A stretch of 64,000 nucleotides of DNA from Bacteroides pyogenes DSM 20611 = JCM 6294 (GCF_000428105.1 NZ_ATZH01000014.1:34915-98914); one strand, 5' to 3'; positions 16,484 through 25,698 are shown, numbered from the stretch's first letter. Translations and numbers: made by a program. The notes: a model not told the origin generated them from the letters alone.

Positions 16484-17636
16484 CATCGCTCCGGCGAGCC
16501 GGTTGGACGGCGTGAGCGAATACTACTTCTCGAAAAAACTGAAAGAAGTGGCGCAAATGAACGCGGAGGGGAAAGATGTAATCAGCCTGGGCGTCGGCAG
16601 TCCCGACATGCCGCCTTCGGAGAGGGCGATAGAGACGCTGTGCAGAAATGCGCACGACCCTGCCGGGCACGGCTACCAGCCTTACACGGGCATTCCCGAA
16701 CTTCGCAAAGGTTTTGCCGATTGGTACAGCCGCTGGTACGGAGTAGACTTAGATCCGGCTACGGAGATTCAACCGCTGATCGGTTCGAAAGAAGGTATCC
16801 TCCACGTCACGCTGGCATTTGTCAACCCCGGCGAGCAGGTATTGGTGCCTAATCCCGGCTATCCCACATACAGTTCCTTGAGCAAACTGCTGGGCGCCGA
16901 AGTGGTTTATTACGACCTGAAAGAAGAGAACGGGTGGTTGCCCGATTTCGAATCTCTGGAACAAATGGATCTGAGCCGTGTGAAGCTGATGTGGACGAAC
17001 TATCCGAACATGCCCACCGGCACGAATGCCACGCCCGAGCTGTACGAACGCTTGGTAAGCTTCGCGCGGCGGAAGGGGATTGTGATTGTGAACGACAATC
17101 CATACAGCTTTATCCTGAACGAAAATCCCGTCAGCATTCTCAGCGTACCAGGAGCCAAAGAGTGCTGCATAGAGTTCAACTCCATGAGCAAAAGCCACAA
17201 CATGCCCGGATGGCGCATCGGTATGCTGGCATCGAACGCAACCTTTGTGCAATGGATACTGAAAGTGAAAAGCAATATAGACAGCGGAATGTTCCGTGCC
17301 ATGCAACTGGCTGCCGCGACGGCCCTTGAGTCCGGCCGCATCTGGTACGAAGGAAACAACAGCCGTTACCGCAACCGCCGCCGCCTTGCCGGAGAAATTA
17401 TGCAGGCATTGGGGTGCAGGTACGACGAAAAGCAAGTCGGCATGTTCCTATGGGGAAAGATTCCCGACTCGTGCAACGATGTGGAAGAACTGACCGAAAA
17501 GGTTTTGCACGAGGCCCGCGTGTTTATCACTCCGGGATTTATCTTCGGAAGCAACGGAGCCAGATATATACGCATTTCACTCTGCTGCAAGGAGGAGAAG
17601 CTGGAGGAAGCCCTCCGGCGAATCCGCCGGATGTAA
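16458..17636 (+). CDS. Class I/II PLP-dependent aminotransferase (aromatic amino acid route)
   Basis: Fold-type I aminotransferase of 392 residues. It shows IQPLIGSKEGILHV, NPGYPTYSSLSKLLGAEVVYY, a substrate/PLP loop NYPNMPTGTNATPELYE, the Asp-Tyr pair in VNDNPYSFIL, and the PLP lysine in SMSKSHNMPGWRIGML. It resembles the aspartate/LL-DAP aminotransferase branch. By position between pheA and the DAHP synthase it should transaminate phenylpyruvate and 4-hydroxyphenylpyruvate to Phe and Tyr; that is inferred from context, as sequence alone does not fix the substrate. The start lies inside the pheA end, suggesting translational coupling. Confidence 0.88.
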   Translation: MQKENQTYNIAPASRLDGVSEYYFSKKLKEVAQMNAEGKDVISLGVGSPDMPPSERAIETLCRNAHDPAGHGYQPYTGIPELRKGFADWYSRWYGVDLDPATEIQPLIGSKEGILHVTLAFVNPGEQVLVPNPGYPTYSSLSKLLGAEVVYYDLKEENGWLPDFESLEQMDLSRVKLMWTNYPNMPTGTNATPELYERLVSFARRKGIVIVNDNPYSFILNENPVSILSVPGAKECCIEFNSMSKSHNMPGWRIGMLASNATFVQWILKVKSNIDSGMFRAMQLAAATALESGRIWYEGNNSRYRNRRRLAGEIMQALGCRYDEKQVGMFLWGKIPDSCNDVEELTEKVLHEARVFITPGFIFGSNGARYIRISLCCKEEKLEEALRRIRRM

Positions 17637-17730
17637 GATATTGGAGACAAAGATTCGGTTACTGCCTTATATGGTCTGAAGGCGTATCGGCTTGTCGGTT
17701 TATTCATTCGTCAACTAAAAAAACAAAAAT

Positions 17731-18798
17731 ATGGAACTGGAATCTATTCTATTACCGGGCATCGACGTAAAAAGGCCCATTGTCATCGCCGGACCGTGCA
17801 GTGCGGAGACAGAAGAGCAAGTGATGAACACAGCCAGGCAATTGGCTGCCAAAGGACAAAAGATATTCCGCGCCGGAATATGGAAGCCTCGCACCAAACC
17901 GGGTGGTTTCGAGGGAATTGGAGTCGAAGGACTTGTCTGGTTGAAAGAGGTCAAAAAAGAAACAGGCATGTATGTCTCTACCGAAGTAGCGACTGCCAAG
18001 CACGTATACGAGTGTCTAAAAGCAGGAATAGATATGCTTTGGGTGGGAGCGCGCACCACAGCCAACCCCTTTGCCGTTCAGGAAATAGCAGACGCTTTAA
18101 AAGGCGTCGACATTCCCGTATTCGTAAAAAATCCCGTAAACCCTGATCTCGAACTTTGGATCGGAGCATTGGAACGAATCAACAACGCGGGGCTGAAACG
18201 TCTGGGAGCCATTCACCGCGGATTCAGCAGTTACGATAAAAAGATATACCGCAATCTGCCTCAATGGCACATTCCTATCGAGTTGCGCCGCCGCATTCCG
18301 GAGCTGCCCATCTTCTGCGATCCGAGCCATATCGGAGGGAAGCGCGAACTAATAGCTCCGCTTTGCCAGCAAGCCATGGACCTGAATTTCGACGGGCTCA
18401 TCGTAGAAAGCCACTGCAACCCCGATGAAGCATGGAGCGATGCCGCACAACAGGTGACTCCCGACGTACTCGAATACATACTCAACCTCTTGGTCATCCG
18501 CAACGAAACACAGTCTACCGAAAACCTCTCGGAACTTCGCAAACAGATAGACGAATGTGACGACAACATCATTCAGGAGCTCGCCAAAAGAATGCGCATT
18601 GCACGAGAGATAGGCACATACAAGAAGGAGCACGGAATCACCGTGTTGCAAACGGGAAGATACAACGAGATACTCGAAAAGCGCGGAGCGCAGGGCGAAC
18701 AATGCGGAATGAACGCCGAGTTCATGAAGAGTATATTCGAGGCCATTCACGAGGAGTCCGTCCGCCAGCAGATGGAGATTATCAACAACGGTCAATAA
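17731..18798 (+). CDS. Bifunctional DAHP synthase / chorismate mutase
   Basis: The N-terminal part (about 1-255) is a DAHP synthase joining phosphoenolpyruvate and erythrose-4-phosphate: IVIAGPCSAETEEQV, AGIWKPRTKPGGFEG, WVGARTTANPFAVQEIA, CDPSHIGGKRELI and the metal-binding SHCNPDEAWSD. The C-terminal part (about 265-350) is an AroQ helical chorismate mutase, with LRKQIDECDDNIIQELAKRM and IAREIGTYKKEHGITVLQTG. The 355-residue protein thus supplies both the first step of the shikimate route and the branch step to prephenate. In such fusions the mutase part often serves as an allosteric sensor of prephenate or end products. Third gene of the attenuated operon. Confidence 0.94.
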   Translation: MELESILLPGIDVKRPIVIAGPCSAETEEQVMNTARQLAAKGQKIFRAGIWKPRTKPGGFEGIGVEGLVWLKEVKKETGMYVSTEVATAKHVYECLKAGIDMLWVGARTTANPFAVQEIADALKGVDIPVFVKNPVNPDLELWIGALERINNAGLKRLGAIHRGFSSYDKKIYRNLPQWHIPIELRRRIPELPIFCDPSHIGGKRELIAPLCQQAMDLNFDGLIVESHCNPDEAWSDAAQQVTPDVLEYILNLLVIRNETQSTENLSELRKQIDECDDNIIQELAKRMRIAREIGTYKKEHGITVLQTGRYNEILEKRGAQGEQCGMNAEFMKSIFEAIHEESVRQQMEIINNGQ

Positions 18799-18833
18799 CA
18801 GATGCACCCATTAGTAAAACATCGAAAAAAGAT

Positions 18834-19607
18834 ATGAGAATATTGATATTGGGAGCCGGAAAAATGGGTTCCTTCTTTACAGACATACTGAGTTTCCGGC
18901 ACGAAACGGCCGTATTCGACGTCAATCCGCATCAACTGCGCTTTGTTTACAACACCTATCGGTTCACCACACTGGAAGAAATCAGGGATTTCGAGCCGGA
19001 GCTGGTCATCAACGCCGCCACGGTGAAGTACACGCTGGACGCCTTTCGCAAAGTGCTTCCCGTGTTGCCCAAAGACTGCATCATCAGCGACATCGCCTCC
19101 GTGAAAAACGGACTGAAGAAGTTTTACGAAGAGAGCGGCTTTCGTTATGTTTCCACTCATCCCATGTTCGGCCCCACCTTCGCCAGCTTAAGCAATCTGG
19201 GGAACGAAAACGCCATTATCATCAGCGAAGGCGACCACTTGGGCAAGATTTTCTTTAAAGATCTCTATCAGACCCTGCGCTTAAACATCTTCGAATACAC
19301 ATTCGACGAGCACGACCGGACTGTAGCCTACTCGCTCTCCATCCCATTCGTCTCCACTTTGGTGTTTGCCGCCGTGATGAAACATCAGGAAGCGCCGGGA
19401 ACTACTTTCAAAAAGCACATGGCTATTGCCAAAGGGCTGATGAGCGAAGACGATTATCTGCTGCAGGAGATTTTATTCAATCCCCGCACACCGGGACAAG
19501 TGGAGAATATTCGTTTGGAGCTGAAGCGGCTATTGGAAATCATCACCAACAAAGATGCCGAAGGTATGAAGAAATATCTGGCTAAGATACGGCAGAATAT
19601 TAAATGA
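18834..19607 (+). CDS. tyrA: Prephenate dehydrogenase
   Basis: NAD(P)-dependent oxidation of prephenate to 4-hydroxyphenylpyruvate, the Tyr branch. The protein has a Rossmann motif at its very start (MRILILGAGKMGSFFTDIL), then NAATVKYTLDAF, SDIASVKNGLKKFYEE, the catalytic His region STHPMFGPTFASLSNL, and a helical dimerisation half. The reading frame is open further upstream to 18702, but that part lies over the chorismate mutase gene and resembles nothing, so the ATG at 18834 (257 residues) is the start. Last gene of the operon; a hairpin cluster follows. Confidence 0.93.
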   Translation: MRILILGAGKMGSFFTDILSFRHETAVFDVNPHQLRFVYNTYRFTTLEEIRDFEPELVINAATVKYTLDAFRKVLPVLPKDCIISDIASVKNGLKKFYEESGFRYVSTHPMFGPTFASLSNLGNENAIIISEGDHLGKIFFKDLYQTLRLNIFEYTFDEHDRTVAYSLSIPFVSTLVFAAVMKHQEAPGTTFKKHMAIAKGLMSEDDYLLQEILFNPRTPGQVENIRLELKRLLEIITNKDAEGMKKYLAKIRQNIK

Positions 19608-19688
19608 GGCACACAGTAGGAAAACGGCCATAGAAGCGTTTCGGACGCTTCGGGGAATCCGTAAAAAAAACAAGCCGTTAGGCAAGAG

Positions 19689-19817
19689 AAAAAAAGCCCG
19701 CCGCCTCTGAAAAAAAGCCCGCGGGCTTTAAAAAAAAGGCGGCGGGCTTTGAAATCAAACACGGCGGGCTTTGAAAAAAAGGCGGCGGGCTTTTCTCTCA
19801 AGCACCGCCGCCTTTTT
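19689..19817 (+). terminator. Nested GC-rich hairpin cluster ending the phe/tyr operon
   Basis: AAAGCCCGCCGCCT (19693-19706) pairs with 19737-19750, and the palindrome AAAGCCCGCGGGCTTT (19714-19729) lies in its loop. A further stem joins AAAGGCGGCG (19778-19787) to CGCCGCCTTT (19806-19815), followed by T. GGCGGGCTTT occurs three times and GCGGGCTTT once more. Any of the stems with its T run could terminate. A separate GAAGCGT-TTCGG-ACGCTTC stem-loop sits at 19634-19652. Confidence 0.7.
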
Positions 19818-19864
19818 TACACTATATCTTCATCGAATTGCCATGGGGTTACTGCTTTAGCTCC

Positions 19865-20140
19865 AAACGCCGCCCTGCTTACTGAACTATACATTCACCA
19901 AGCGGGTGCAGGCTTACTGCTTCAATTTCAAACGCCGCCCTGCTTACTGCATCATACATTCACCAAACAGGTGCAGGCTTACTGCTTCAATTCCAAACAC
20001 CGCCCTGCTTACTGCATCATACATTCACCAAACAGGTGCAGGCTTACTGCTTCAATTCCAAACATCGACCTGCTTACTGCATATACATTCATCAAGCGGG
20101 TACCGGCCTAATGCTTCAATCTTAAAACATCGCCTGTTTG
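19865..20140. repeat. 65-bp tandem repeat array, about four copies
   Basis: Copies start at 19865, 19930, 19995, 20060 and a partial one near 20125, an exact 65-base period. Each unit holds GCTTACTGC twice (after CCAAACRCCGCCCT and after CCAAACAGGTGCAG), so it is itself a dimer of 30- and 35-base pieces. Since 65 is not a multiple of three, the apparent open frames across it change frame from copy to copy and are not genes. It fills the gap between tyrA and the 3' end of trxB. Confidence 0.88.
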
Positions 20141-20195
20141 TTGCAAGCAAATTGTAACTCACGGCAATCGGCGTTATCCCTCACGGCGTTTCTTC

Positions 20196-21146
20196 TTAAA
20201 GAAGCCCTTTTTCCGATAAATAGCGCTCGGCTTCAATCGCAGCCTTACATCCGCTGCCTGCCGCAGTAATTGCCTGACGATAATGGGAGTCGGCTACATC
20301 GCCTGCCGCAAAAACTCCCGGAACCTTTGTACGCGGTGTGTTTCCTTCCGTAAGAATGTAACCCACCTCGTCGGTATCGAGGTATTGCTTGAATATATCC
20401 GAATTAGGCTTATGCCCGATTGCCAGGAAGAAGCCGTCTATCGGCAATTCATAACGTTCTTCGTCAGACTCGCCCAAACGTTTCACCAGCTTGACGCCTT
20501 CCACTCCTCCATCTCCGAACAGCCCTACGGCATTGTGTTCGAAAAGAATTTCGATCTTTTCATGAGCCATCACACGTTCCTGCATAATCTTTGAAGCCCG
20601 CAAATAAGGTTTGCGAACAATCAGATAGACTTTAGAGGCCAAACCTGCCAGATAAATGGCTTCTTCGCAAGCCGTATCACCGCCGCCCACTACCGCAACC
20701 ACTTTCTTACGATAGAAGAACCCGTCGCATGTAGCACAAGCGCTCACACCCATGCCCGCATATTTCTTCTCGTCATCCAGGCCCAAATATTTGGCTGTCG
20801 CGCCGGTAGAGATGATAAGCGTATCGGTTTCGATCACTTTCTCCTCATCGATAGTTACTTTGTAAGGAGCCTTGCTCAAGTCTGAAGCGGTAGCTACGCC
20901 GAAACGGACATCCGCTCCGAAGCGAACAGCCTGCGAGCGAAGGTCTTCCATCAGTTGCGGACCGCTGATTCCTTCCGGATATCCGGGGAAATTCTCCACA
21001 TCTGTGGTCGTTGTCAACTGGCCTCCCGGTTGCAATCCTTCATAAAGCACGGGATTCAGGTTGGCGCGTCCCGCATAAATCGCCGCAGTGTAACCGGCCG
21101 GTCCGGACCCGATAATCAAACACTTTACTTTTTCTATTTCCATCAC
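20196..21146 (-). CDS. trxB: Thioredoxin-disulfide reductase
   Basis: NADPH-dependent FAD enzyme that keeps thioredoxin reduced. The 316-residue length is standard. It shows the FAD motif IIGSGPAGYTAAIYAGRANL near residue 11, the redox pair CATC at 137-140, NADPH-binding AVVGGGDTACEEA near 151, and the C-terminal FAGDVADSHYRQAITAAGSG. Two adjacent Met codons begin the frame; either may be used. It is the last gene of ftsK-lolA-trxB on the minus strand, 69 bases after lolA. Confidence 0.96.
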   Translation of the reverse strand: MMEIEKVKCLIIGSGPAGYTAAIYAGRANLNPVLYEGLQPGGQLTTTTDVENFPGYPEGISGPQLMEDLRSQAVRFGADVRFGVATASDLSKAPYKVTIDEEKVIETDTLIISTGATAKYLGLDDEKKYAGMGVSACATCDGFFYRKKVVAVVGGGDTACEEAIYLAGLASKVYLIVRKPYLRASKIMQERVMAHEKIEILFEHNAVGLFGDGGVEGVKLVKRLGESDEERYELPIDGFFLAIGHKPNSDIFKQYLDTDEVGYILTEGNTPRTKVPGVFAAGDVADSHYRQAITAAGSGCKAAIEAERYLSEKGLL

Positions 21147-21215
21147 GTTATTTCTTTTTTATATTTACTTTCCATCATACGCCCATCCAAGCACAAAAGC
21201 CCGAACAGAACGGCC

Positions 21216-21863
21216 TTATCTCAAATCAATGATTTCTGCTTTCGGAAACTTCTTTTTGTCGAACACAAAATCGGCATCGGCATATTTCTTGCCGATTTGA
21301 TAGGCGGTAACCGTTATTTCGGAACGGTTTTTTGCTCCCGGCTGCTGAAGCGAAATAAAAACCGGCTGATAAGTATTCCGGGCTACGTAAAGAACGATAC
21401 GCGAAAAACTCTGTTTCCGGTCTGTTGCCGTCAGAATTACTTCAAAAACCGGCTTCCCATGAAAATCGGCAACTTTCCCCAAGGCATAAGAGAAGCCTTT
21501 CCGGTAACTATATAATAAAGCGTACGGATTTATAGTCCGAAGTTCTTCCTGCGTAGGGTTACTGATATTCACTTCATCGCTGCCGTCCATATAGCTCCAT
21601 TGCGTTGTTCCGTCGAACCAAGTTGTCGCTTCCGAAGTTTTCAGCAGAAATTTCTCGCCTTTCAACCGAATCAAGCCATCGGAAAAGCTCTCCAATTGGC
21701 CGTTGTTATACGTCTTAACCGCAAATTCGGCCTGAACTCCTCCCGCTTTGCGAAAGGCTTCCGCCGCATTGTCCAAAACAGTTTTAGCCTGCGGCTGCCG
21801 TTGCTGGGCAGCCACAGGTAAAGACAATAAAGCTACTATAATACTAAAGATATATTTTCTCAT
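21216..21863 (-). CDS. lolA: LolA-like outer-membrane lipoprotein carrier protein
   Basis: Periplasmic chaperone that would ferry lipoproteins from the inner to the outer membrane. The 215-residue protein has a signal peptide (MRKYIFSIIVALLSLPVAAQ) and the half-barrel pattern of LolA: TVLDNAAEAFRKAGGVQAEF, then GEKFLLKTSEATTWFDGTTQW and NPYALLYSYRKGFSY. It lies 18 bases after ftsK, an order common in Bacteroidales. Sequence identity with proteobacterial LolA is low, so the call rests on pattern and context. Confidence 0.88.
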   Translation of the reverse strand: MRKYIFSIIVALLSLPVAAQQRQPQAKTVLDNAAEAFRKAGGVQAEFAVKTYNNGQLESFSDGLIRLKGEKFLLKTSEATTWFDGTTQWSYMDGSDEVNISNPTQEELRTINPYALLYSYRKGFSYALGKVADFHGKPVFEVILTATDRKQSFSRIVLYVARNTYQPVFISLQQPGAKNRSEITVTAYQIGKKYADADFVFDKKKFPKAEIIDLR

Positions 21864-21881
21864 TTTTGAATAAACGGACTG

Positions 21882-24371
21882 TTATTGTAAATTGTTCAAA
21901 CGCATTTCCAAGTCATTGTCATCCACGCACATCACATCACGGGCTTTACTGCCTTGTGCCGGACCGACAATGCCGGCTCTCTCCAATTGGTCCATAATTC
22001 TTCCTGCACGGTTGTACCCGATCGAGAATTTACGCTGGATTAATGAGGTAGACCCTTGCTGATGAATAACCACCAAGCGGGCGGCATCCTCGAACAACGG
22101 ATCGAGGCGTCCCATATCGACATCACCCGGTTCGCCTCCGCTCTCTTCATTCACATATTCAGGCAGAAAGAAAGCAGTGGGATATCCTTGCTGACGAGCG
22201 ATGTATCTGGTAATCTCCTCCACTTCCGGCGTATCGATAAAAGCACATTGCACACGCACCGGATCGGCTCCTTGCAAGAAAAGCATATCGCCTTTACCTA
22301 TCAGCCGATTGGCACCGGGACGGTCGAGAATGGTGCGGGAGTCCATCATGGCGGATACACGGAAAGCAATACGGGCGGGGAAATTCGCCTTAATGGTTCC
22401 TGTAATGATGTTCGTGGTCGGACGCTGAGTAGCAATAATCATGTGAATACCCACCGCACGTGCCAACTGAGCGATGCGCGCAATCGGAAGTTCCACCTCC
22501 TTGCCGGCAGTCATGATCAAGTCGCCGAACTCATCGATTACGACAACGATGTACGGCATGAATTTATGTCCTTTTTCCGGATTCAGGCGGCGATTGATGA
22601 ACTTCTCGTTGTATTCTCTGATGTTACGCACATGAGCCATTTTCAGCAGGTCATACCGAGTATCCATTTCCACACAAACCGAATTCAACGTCTGCACCAC
22701 TTTGGTCACATCCGTAATGATAGGTTCTCCCTCATCGGGCAGTTTGGCAAGGAAATGATTCTCAATCACCGAATAGATGCTGAACTCTACCTTCTTGGGG
22801 TCGACCAGCACAAACTTCAGCTCGGCAGGATGCTTCTTGTAAAGCAGAGAAGTGATAATGGCATTCAGCCCCACGGATTTACCCTGTCCCGTCGCTCCCG
22901 CCACCAATACGTGAGGCATTTTACAGAGATCGAACATGAAAACCTCGTTCGTGATTGTTTTTCCGAGAACAACCGGCAGTTCAAACTTGGATTCCTGAAA
23001 CTTCTTGCTGCCAATCACGCTTTGTCCCGAAACAATCTTCGGATTTTTGTTCGGCACCTCGATACCGATTGTTCCTTTTCCCGGTATGGGAGCAATGATA
23101 CGGATTCCGTCCGCCGAAAGACTCAATGCGATATCATCTTCGAGTCCCCTGATTTTAGAAATACGCACTCCCTGCTCCGGAGTTATCTCATATAAGGTAA
23201 CCGTAGGGCCTACGGTTGCTTTAATGGTACTGATCTCGATGCCGAAGCTCCGCAACGTATTGATGATTCTGTCCTTATTCGCATTTTGCTCTTCCATGTC
23301 AATGGTTGGTTCGTCATTATCAAAATGCTTCATCAAGTCGACAGTAGGGAAACGATAGTTTTCCAAATCTTTGGTCGGATTATAAGGCTCCTGTTCCGGC
23401 CCGCGATACTCTTCTTCTTCGACGGCGCTTTCAACCTCAAATCCGGGTTCGGCTTCGTCGAACCGTTCTTCCTGAGCTGCTGCGAAATCTGCTTCGGTCG
23501 GCACTTGTCCGATAGTCATGGCAATACCGTTTCCATTCGGAGGTTCCGGAGTATCTCCTTTCAATTGAGGATTATCCGGATTCGTATGCTTATCGTTTTC
23601 GCCAACCACTTGCATATCGATTGCAGGAGCAGACGGTTTCGCCGCATTGTGCTTCAAATCAAATTCCACTTCTTTCGGGCGGGATATGGTAAACTCATGA
23701 GTCTCTTCACGCTCCGGAACAGGATGTTCTTTCCGTTTCCGCCTGAGGAAACTCAACCCGAACAATTTGCGAAGCCAAGTAATGGTTCGCCTGCTGAGAT
23801 AAATAAAGAAACAAATGGCTGTCACCAGCAAAAGCATCCACACACCGGGAACTCCCACCTGCGAAATCAGCCACCGGCTTACATTATATCCATGCATTCC
23901 GCCGAGATAAATGAAAGAGTCCTGATAATGATCCATAAAAGCGAATCCGAAGAAAACGGAAAACCAGATCAATAAAAGCGAACACCCGACAAACCATTTC
24001 CATAAACGCACGTTACGCACTTTCATAAGCTTCAGTCCGGCTACAGCCAAAAACACAAGAATAAAAAAAGAAGAGATGCCGAAGCAGTCATTAATGAGAT
24101 AGCTTGCCAGCTGCGCTCCCCGCGAACCCGCATAATTCTTCACATGATTGTTGACCGCCGACAGGTCGGCAGGATTACCGCTGTCGATAATGCTCTGGTC
24201 GGCCGCGCCGGTAAAGAAGAAAGAAGAAAACGCCAATAACAGATAAACCGAAAAAATGACCAGCATCAGTCCGACGACAAAATGTATAGTCTCATTCCTT
24301 AATGCATTTCCAGCTTTATCAAAGGAAGACGAATTCTTTTTATTCTCTTTATCCGATTTCTTTTTTGCCAT
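21882..24371 (-). CDS. ftsK: DNA translocase FtsK/SpoIIIE
   Basis: Septum-anchored ATP-driven DNA pump that clears and resolves chromosome ends at division. The 829-residue protein has four predicted membrane helices (about 29-51, 94-114, 124-146, 172-192), an acidic, proline-containing linker (about 210-350) and the motor domain with GATGQGKSVG (Walker A, near 490), IVVVIDEFGDLIM (Walker B, near 605) and the FtsK-specific IATQRPTTNIITGTIKANFP. A C-terminal winged-helix gamma domain (STSLIQRKFSIGYNRAGRI) reads KOPS-like guide sites. TATTTTTG on the minus strand (24424 down to 24417) is a candidate -7 box. Confidence 0.96.
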   Translation of the reverse strand: MAKKKSDKENKKNSSSFDKAGNALRNETIHFVVGLMLVIFSVYLLLAFSSFFFTGAADQSIIDSGNPADLSAVNNHVKNYAGSRGAQLASYLINDCFGISSFFILVFLAVAGLKLMKVRNVRLWKWFVGCSLLLIWFSVFFGFAFMDHYQDSFIYLGGMHGYNVSRWLISQVGVPGVWMLLLVTAICFFIYLSRRTITWLRKLFGLSFLRRKRKEHPVPEREETHEFTISRPKEVEFDLKHNAAKPSAPAIDMQVVGENDKHTNPDNPQLKGDTPEPPNGNGIAMTIGQVPTEADFAAAQEERFDEAEPGFEVESAVEEEEYRGPEQEPYNPTKDLENYRFPTVDLMKHFDNDEPTIDMEEQNANKDRIINTLRSFGIEISTIKATVGPTVTLYEITPEQGVRISKIRGLEDDIALSLSADGIRIIAPIPGKGTIGIEVPNKNPKIVSGQSVIGSKKFQESKFELPVVLGKTITNEVFMFDLCKMPHVLVAGATGQGKSVGLNAIITSLLYKKHPAELKFVLVDPKKVEFSIYSVIENHFLAKLPDEGEPIITDVTKVVQTLNSVCVEMDTRYDLLKMAHVRNIREYNEKFINRRLNPEKGHKFMPYIVVVIDEFGDLIMTAGKEVELPIARIAQLARAVGIHMIIATQRPTTNIITGTIKANFPARIAFRVSAMMDSRTILDRPGANRLIGKGDMLFLQGADPVRVQCAFIDTPEVEEITRYIARQQGYPTAFFLPEYVNEESGGEPGDVDMGRLDPLFEDAARLVVIHQQGSTSLIQRKFSIGYNRAGRIMDQLERAGIVGPAQGSKARDVMCVDDNDLEMRLNNLQ

Positions 24372-24467
24372 GAGTATATTCTGTTTTATCTTTAATGCAC
24401 TTTGCTATCTAAGCTGCAAAAATAATAAAAAAATACGGAGCGCTGCGTTCATTCAATCCTTTTTTGT

Positions 24468-24475
24468 TACCTTTG
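24468..24475 (+). promoter_or_regulatory. Promoter -7 box for the DUF5063 gene cluster
   Basis: TACCTTTG matches the -7 consensus. It implies a transcription start near 24482, only about 15 bases ahead of the ATG at 24497, and excludes the upstream alternative start at 24464. No clear -33 element is seen. Confidence 0.5.
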
Positions 24476-24496
24476 CAATTCAAAACAAAGCTGATT

Positions 24497-25057
24497 ATGG
24501 AAAAAGAGAGCCAAACGATATTTGACAAGAATGTGATTGAATTCGTTACCGTAGCCGCAGAATTTTGCGCATTCCTCGAACGTGCCGGCGAAATGAAGCA
24601 AAGCACTTTTATCGACACATCGCTTAAAATTCTGCCTCTGCTCTATCTCAAGGCTTCCATGCTTCCAACAGTCGAAACGATAGGTGATGAAGCTCCCGAA
24701 ACGTACGTGACCGAAGAGATATACGAAGTGCTCCGTCTGAACTTGGCGGAACTGATGGGAGAAAAAGACGATTATCTCGATGTTTTTGTTGAAGACATGG
24801 TATACAGCGATCAGCCTATCAAAAAATCCGTATCGGAGGATTTGGCGGATATCTATCAAGACATCAAGGATTTTATCTTTGTATTCCAACTCGGACTAAA
24901 CGAAACGATGAACGATTCTTTGGCTATTTGCCGGGAAAGTTTCGGTATGCTGTGGGGACAGAAACTTGTAAATACACTCCGCGCGCTTCATGACGCTAAA
25001 TACAATCAAGCGGACGAAGAACATTGTCACGATGAAGATTGCCATTGCCACGATTGA
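24497..25057 (+). CDS. DUF5063-like protein with His/Cys-rich C-terminal tail
   Basis: A 186-residue, mostly helical acidic protein (MEKESQTIFDKNVIEFVTVA...) that I place in the DUF5063 group by overall pattern; no function is known. The last 13 residues, EEHCHDEDCHCHD, contain four His and three Cys among acidic residues and look like a metal-binding tail (zinc, nickel or copper). The start at 24497 is set by the promoter box just upstream. It is followed after 11 bases by the exonuclease gene and then the methyltransferase, forming a three-gene run. Confidence 0.72.
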   Translation: MEKESQTIFDKNVIEFVTVAAEFCAFLERAGEMKQSTFIDTSLKILPLLYLKASMLPTVETIGDEAPETYVTEEIYEVLRLNLAELMGEKDDYLDVFVEDMVYSDQPIKKSVSEDLADIYQDIKDFIFVFQLGLNETMNDSLAICRESFGMLWGQKLVNTLRALHDAKYNQADEEHCHDEDCHCHD

Positions 25058-25068
25058 GAAATAGAAAA

Positions 25069-25698
25069 ATGATAGTAAGAAGAACCATTAATAAAGACGA
25101 AGTCAGAGAACTGCCTAAAGCCGTTTTCCCGGGACAGATTCATGTCATCCGGTCGGAAGCGGAAACGATAAAAGCAGTAACCTATCTACAGTCGAAGTCT
25201 GTTTTGGGCATTGACAGCGAAACGCGCCCATGCTTTAAAAAAGGGCAGTCGCACAAAGTAGCGCTTCTTCAAATTTCGTCCGAAGAATGTTGTTTCCTGT
25301 TTCGCCTCAACATAACCGGATTGTCTCAACCTCTGATCGATTTATTGGAAAACCCGGAAGTTATCAAAGTCGGTCTCTCTCTTAAAGACGACTTTATGAT
25401 GTTGCACAAACGGGCTCCGTTTCATCAGCAAAGCTGCATCGACTTGCAAGACTATGTGCGTCCTTTTGGAATACAGGATAAAAGTCTGCAAAAAATCTAC
25501 GCCATCTTATTCAAAGAAAAGATTTCCAAATCGCAACGGTTATCGAACTGGGAAGCCGACGTATTGAGCGACAGCCAGAAACAATACGCTGCCGTCGACG
25601 CTTGGGCATGTCTCAACATCTACAACTTGCTGCAAGAGTTGAAACGAACCGGAAATTATAAGATAGCCCTTGAACCTGAAGAAAAAAACATCTCATAA
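25069..25698 (+). CDS. 3'-5' exonuclease, DEDDy (RNase D-like) family
   Basis: A 209-residue nuclease with the single DEDD domain. Motif I is LGIDSETRP (Asp and Glu), motif II is in VKVGLSLKDDFMMLHK, and motif III is YAAVDAWACLNIYNLL with the Tyr of the DEDDy class. It lacks the HRDC domains of full RNase D, so it may act on RNA or DNA 3' ends. The frame is open to 25039, but that ATG lies inside the preceding gene; ATG 25069, 11 bases after that gene's stop, is preferred. Confidence 0.88.
   Translation: MIVRRTINKDEVRELPKAVFPGQIHVIRSEAETIKAVTYLQSKSVLGIDSETRPCFKKGQSHKVALLQISSEECCFLFRLNITGLSQPLIDLLENPEVIKVGLSLKDDFMMLHKRAPFHQQSCIDLQDYVRPFGIQDKSLQKIYAILFKEKISKSQRLSNWEADVLSDSQKQYAAVDAWACLNIYNLLQELKRTGNYKIALEPEEKNIS

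Noticed and set aside
18702..18833. 44-residue N-terminal extension of tyrA
   Set aside because: It overlaps the chorismate mutase coding end and has no similarity to dehydrogenases; the Rossmann motif starts right at ATG 18834.
19749..20157. Open frames across the 65-bp array encoding repeated YIHQ/GAGLLLQFQ-like peptides
   Set aside because: The 65-base period shifts the frame in each copy, so the apparent protein repeats are read in different frames. It is a by-product of the DNA repeat.
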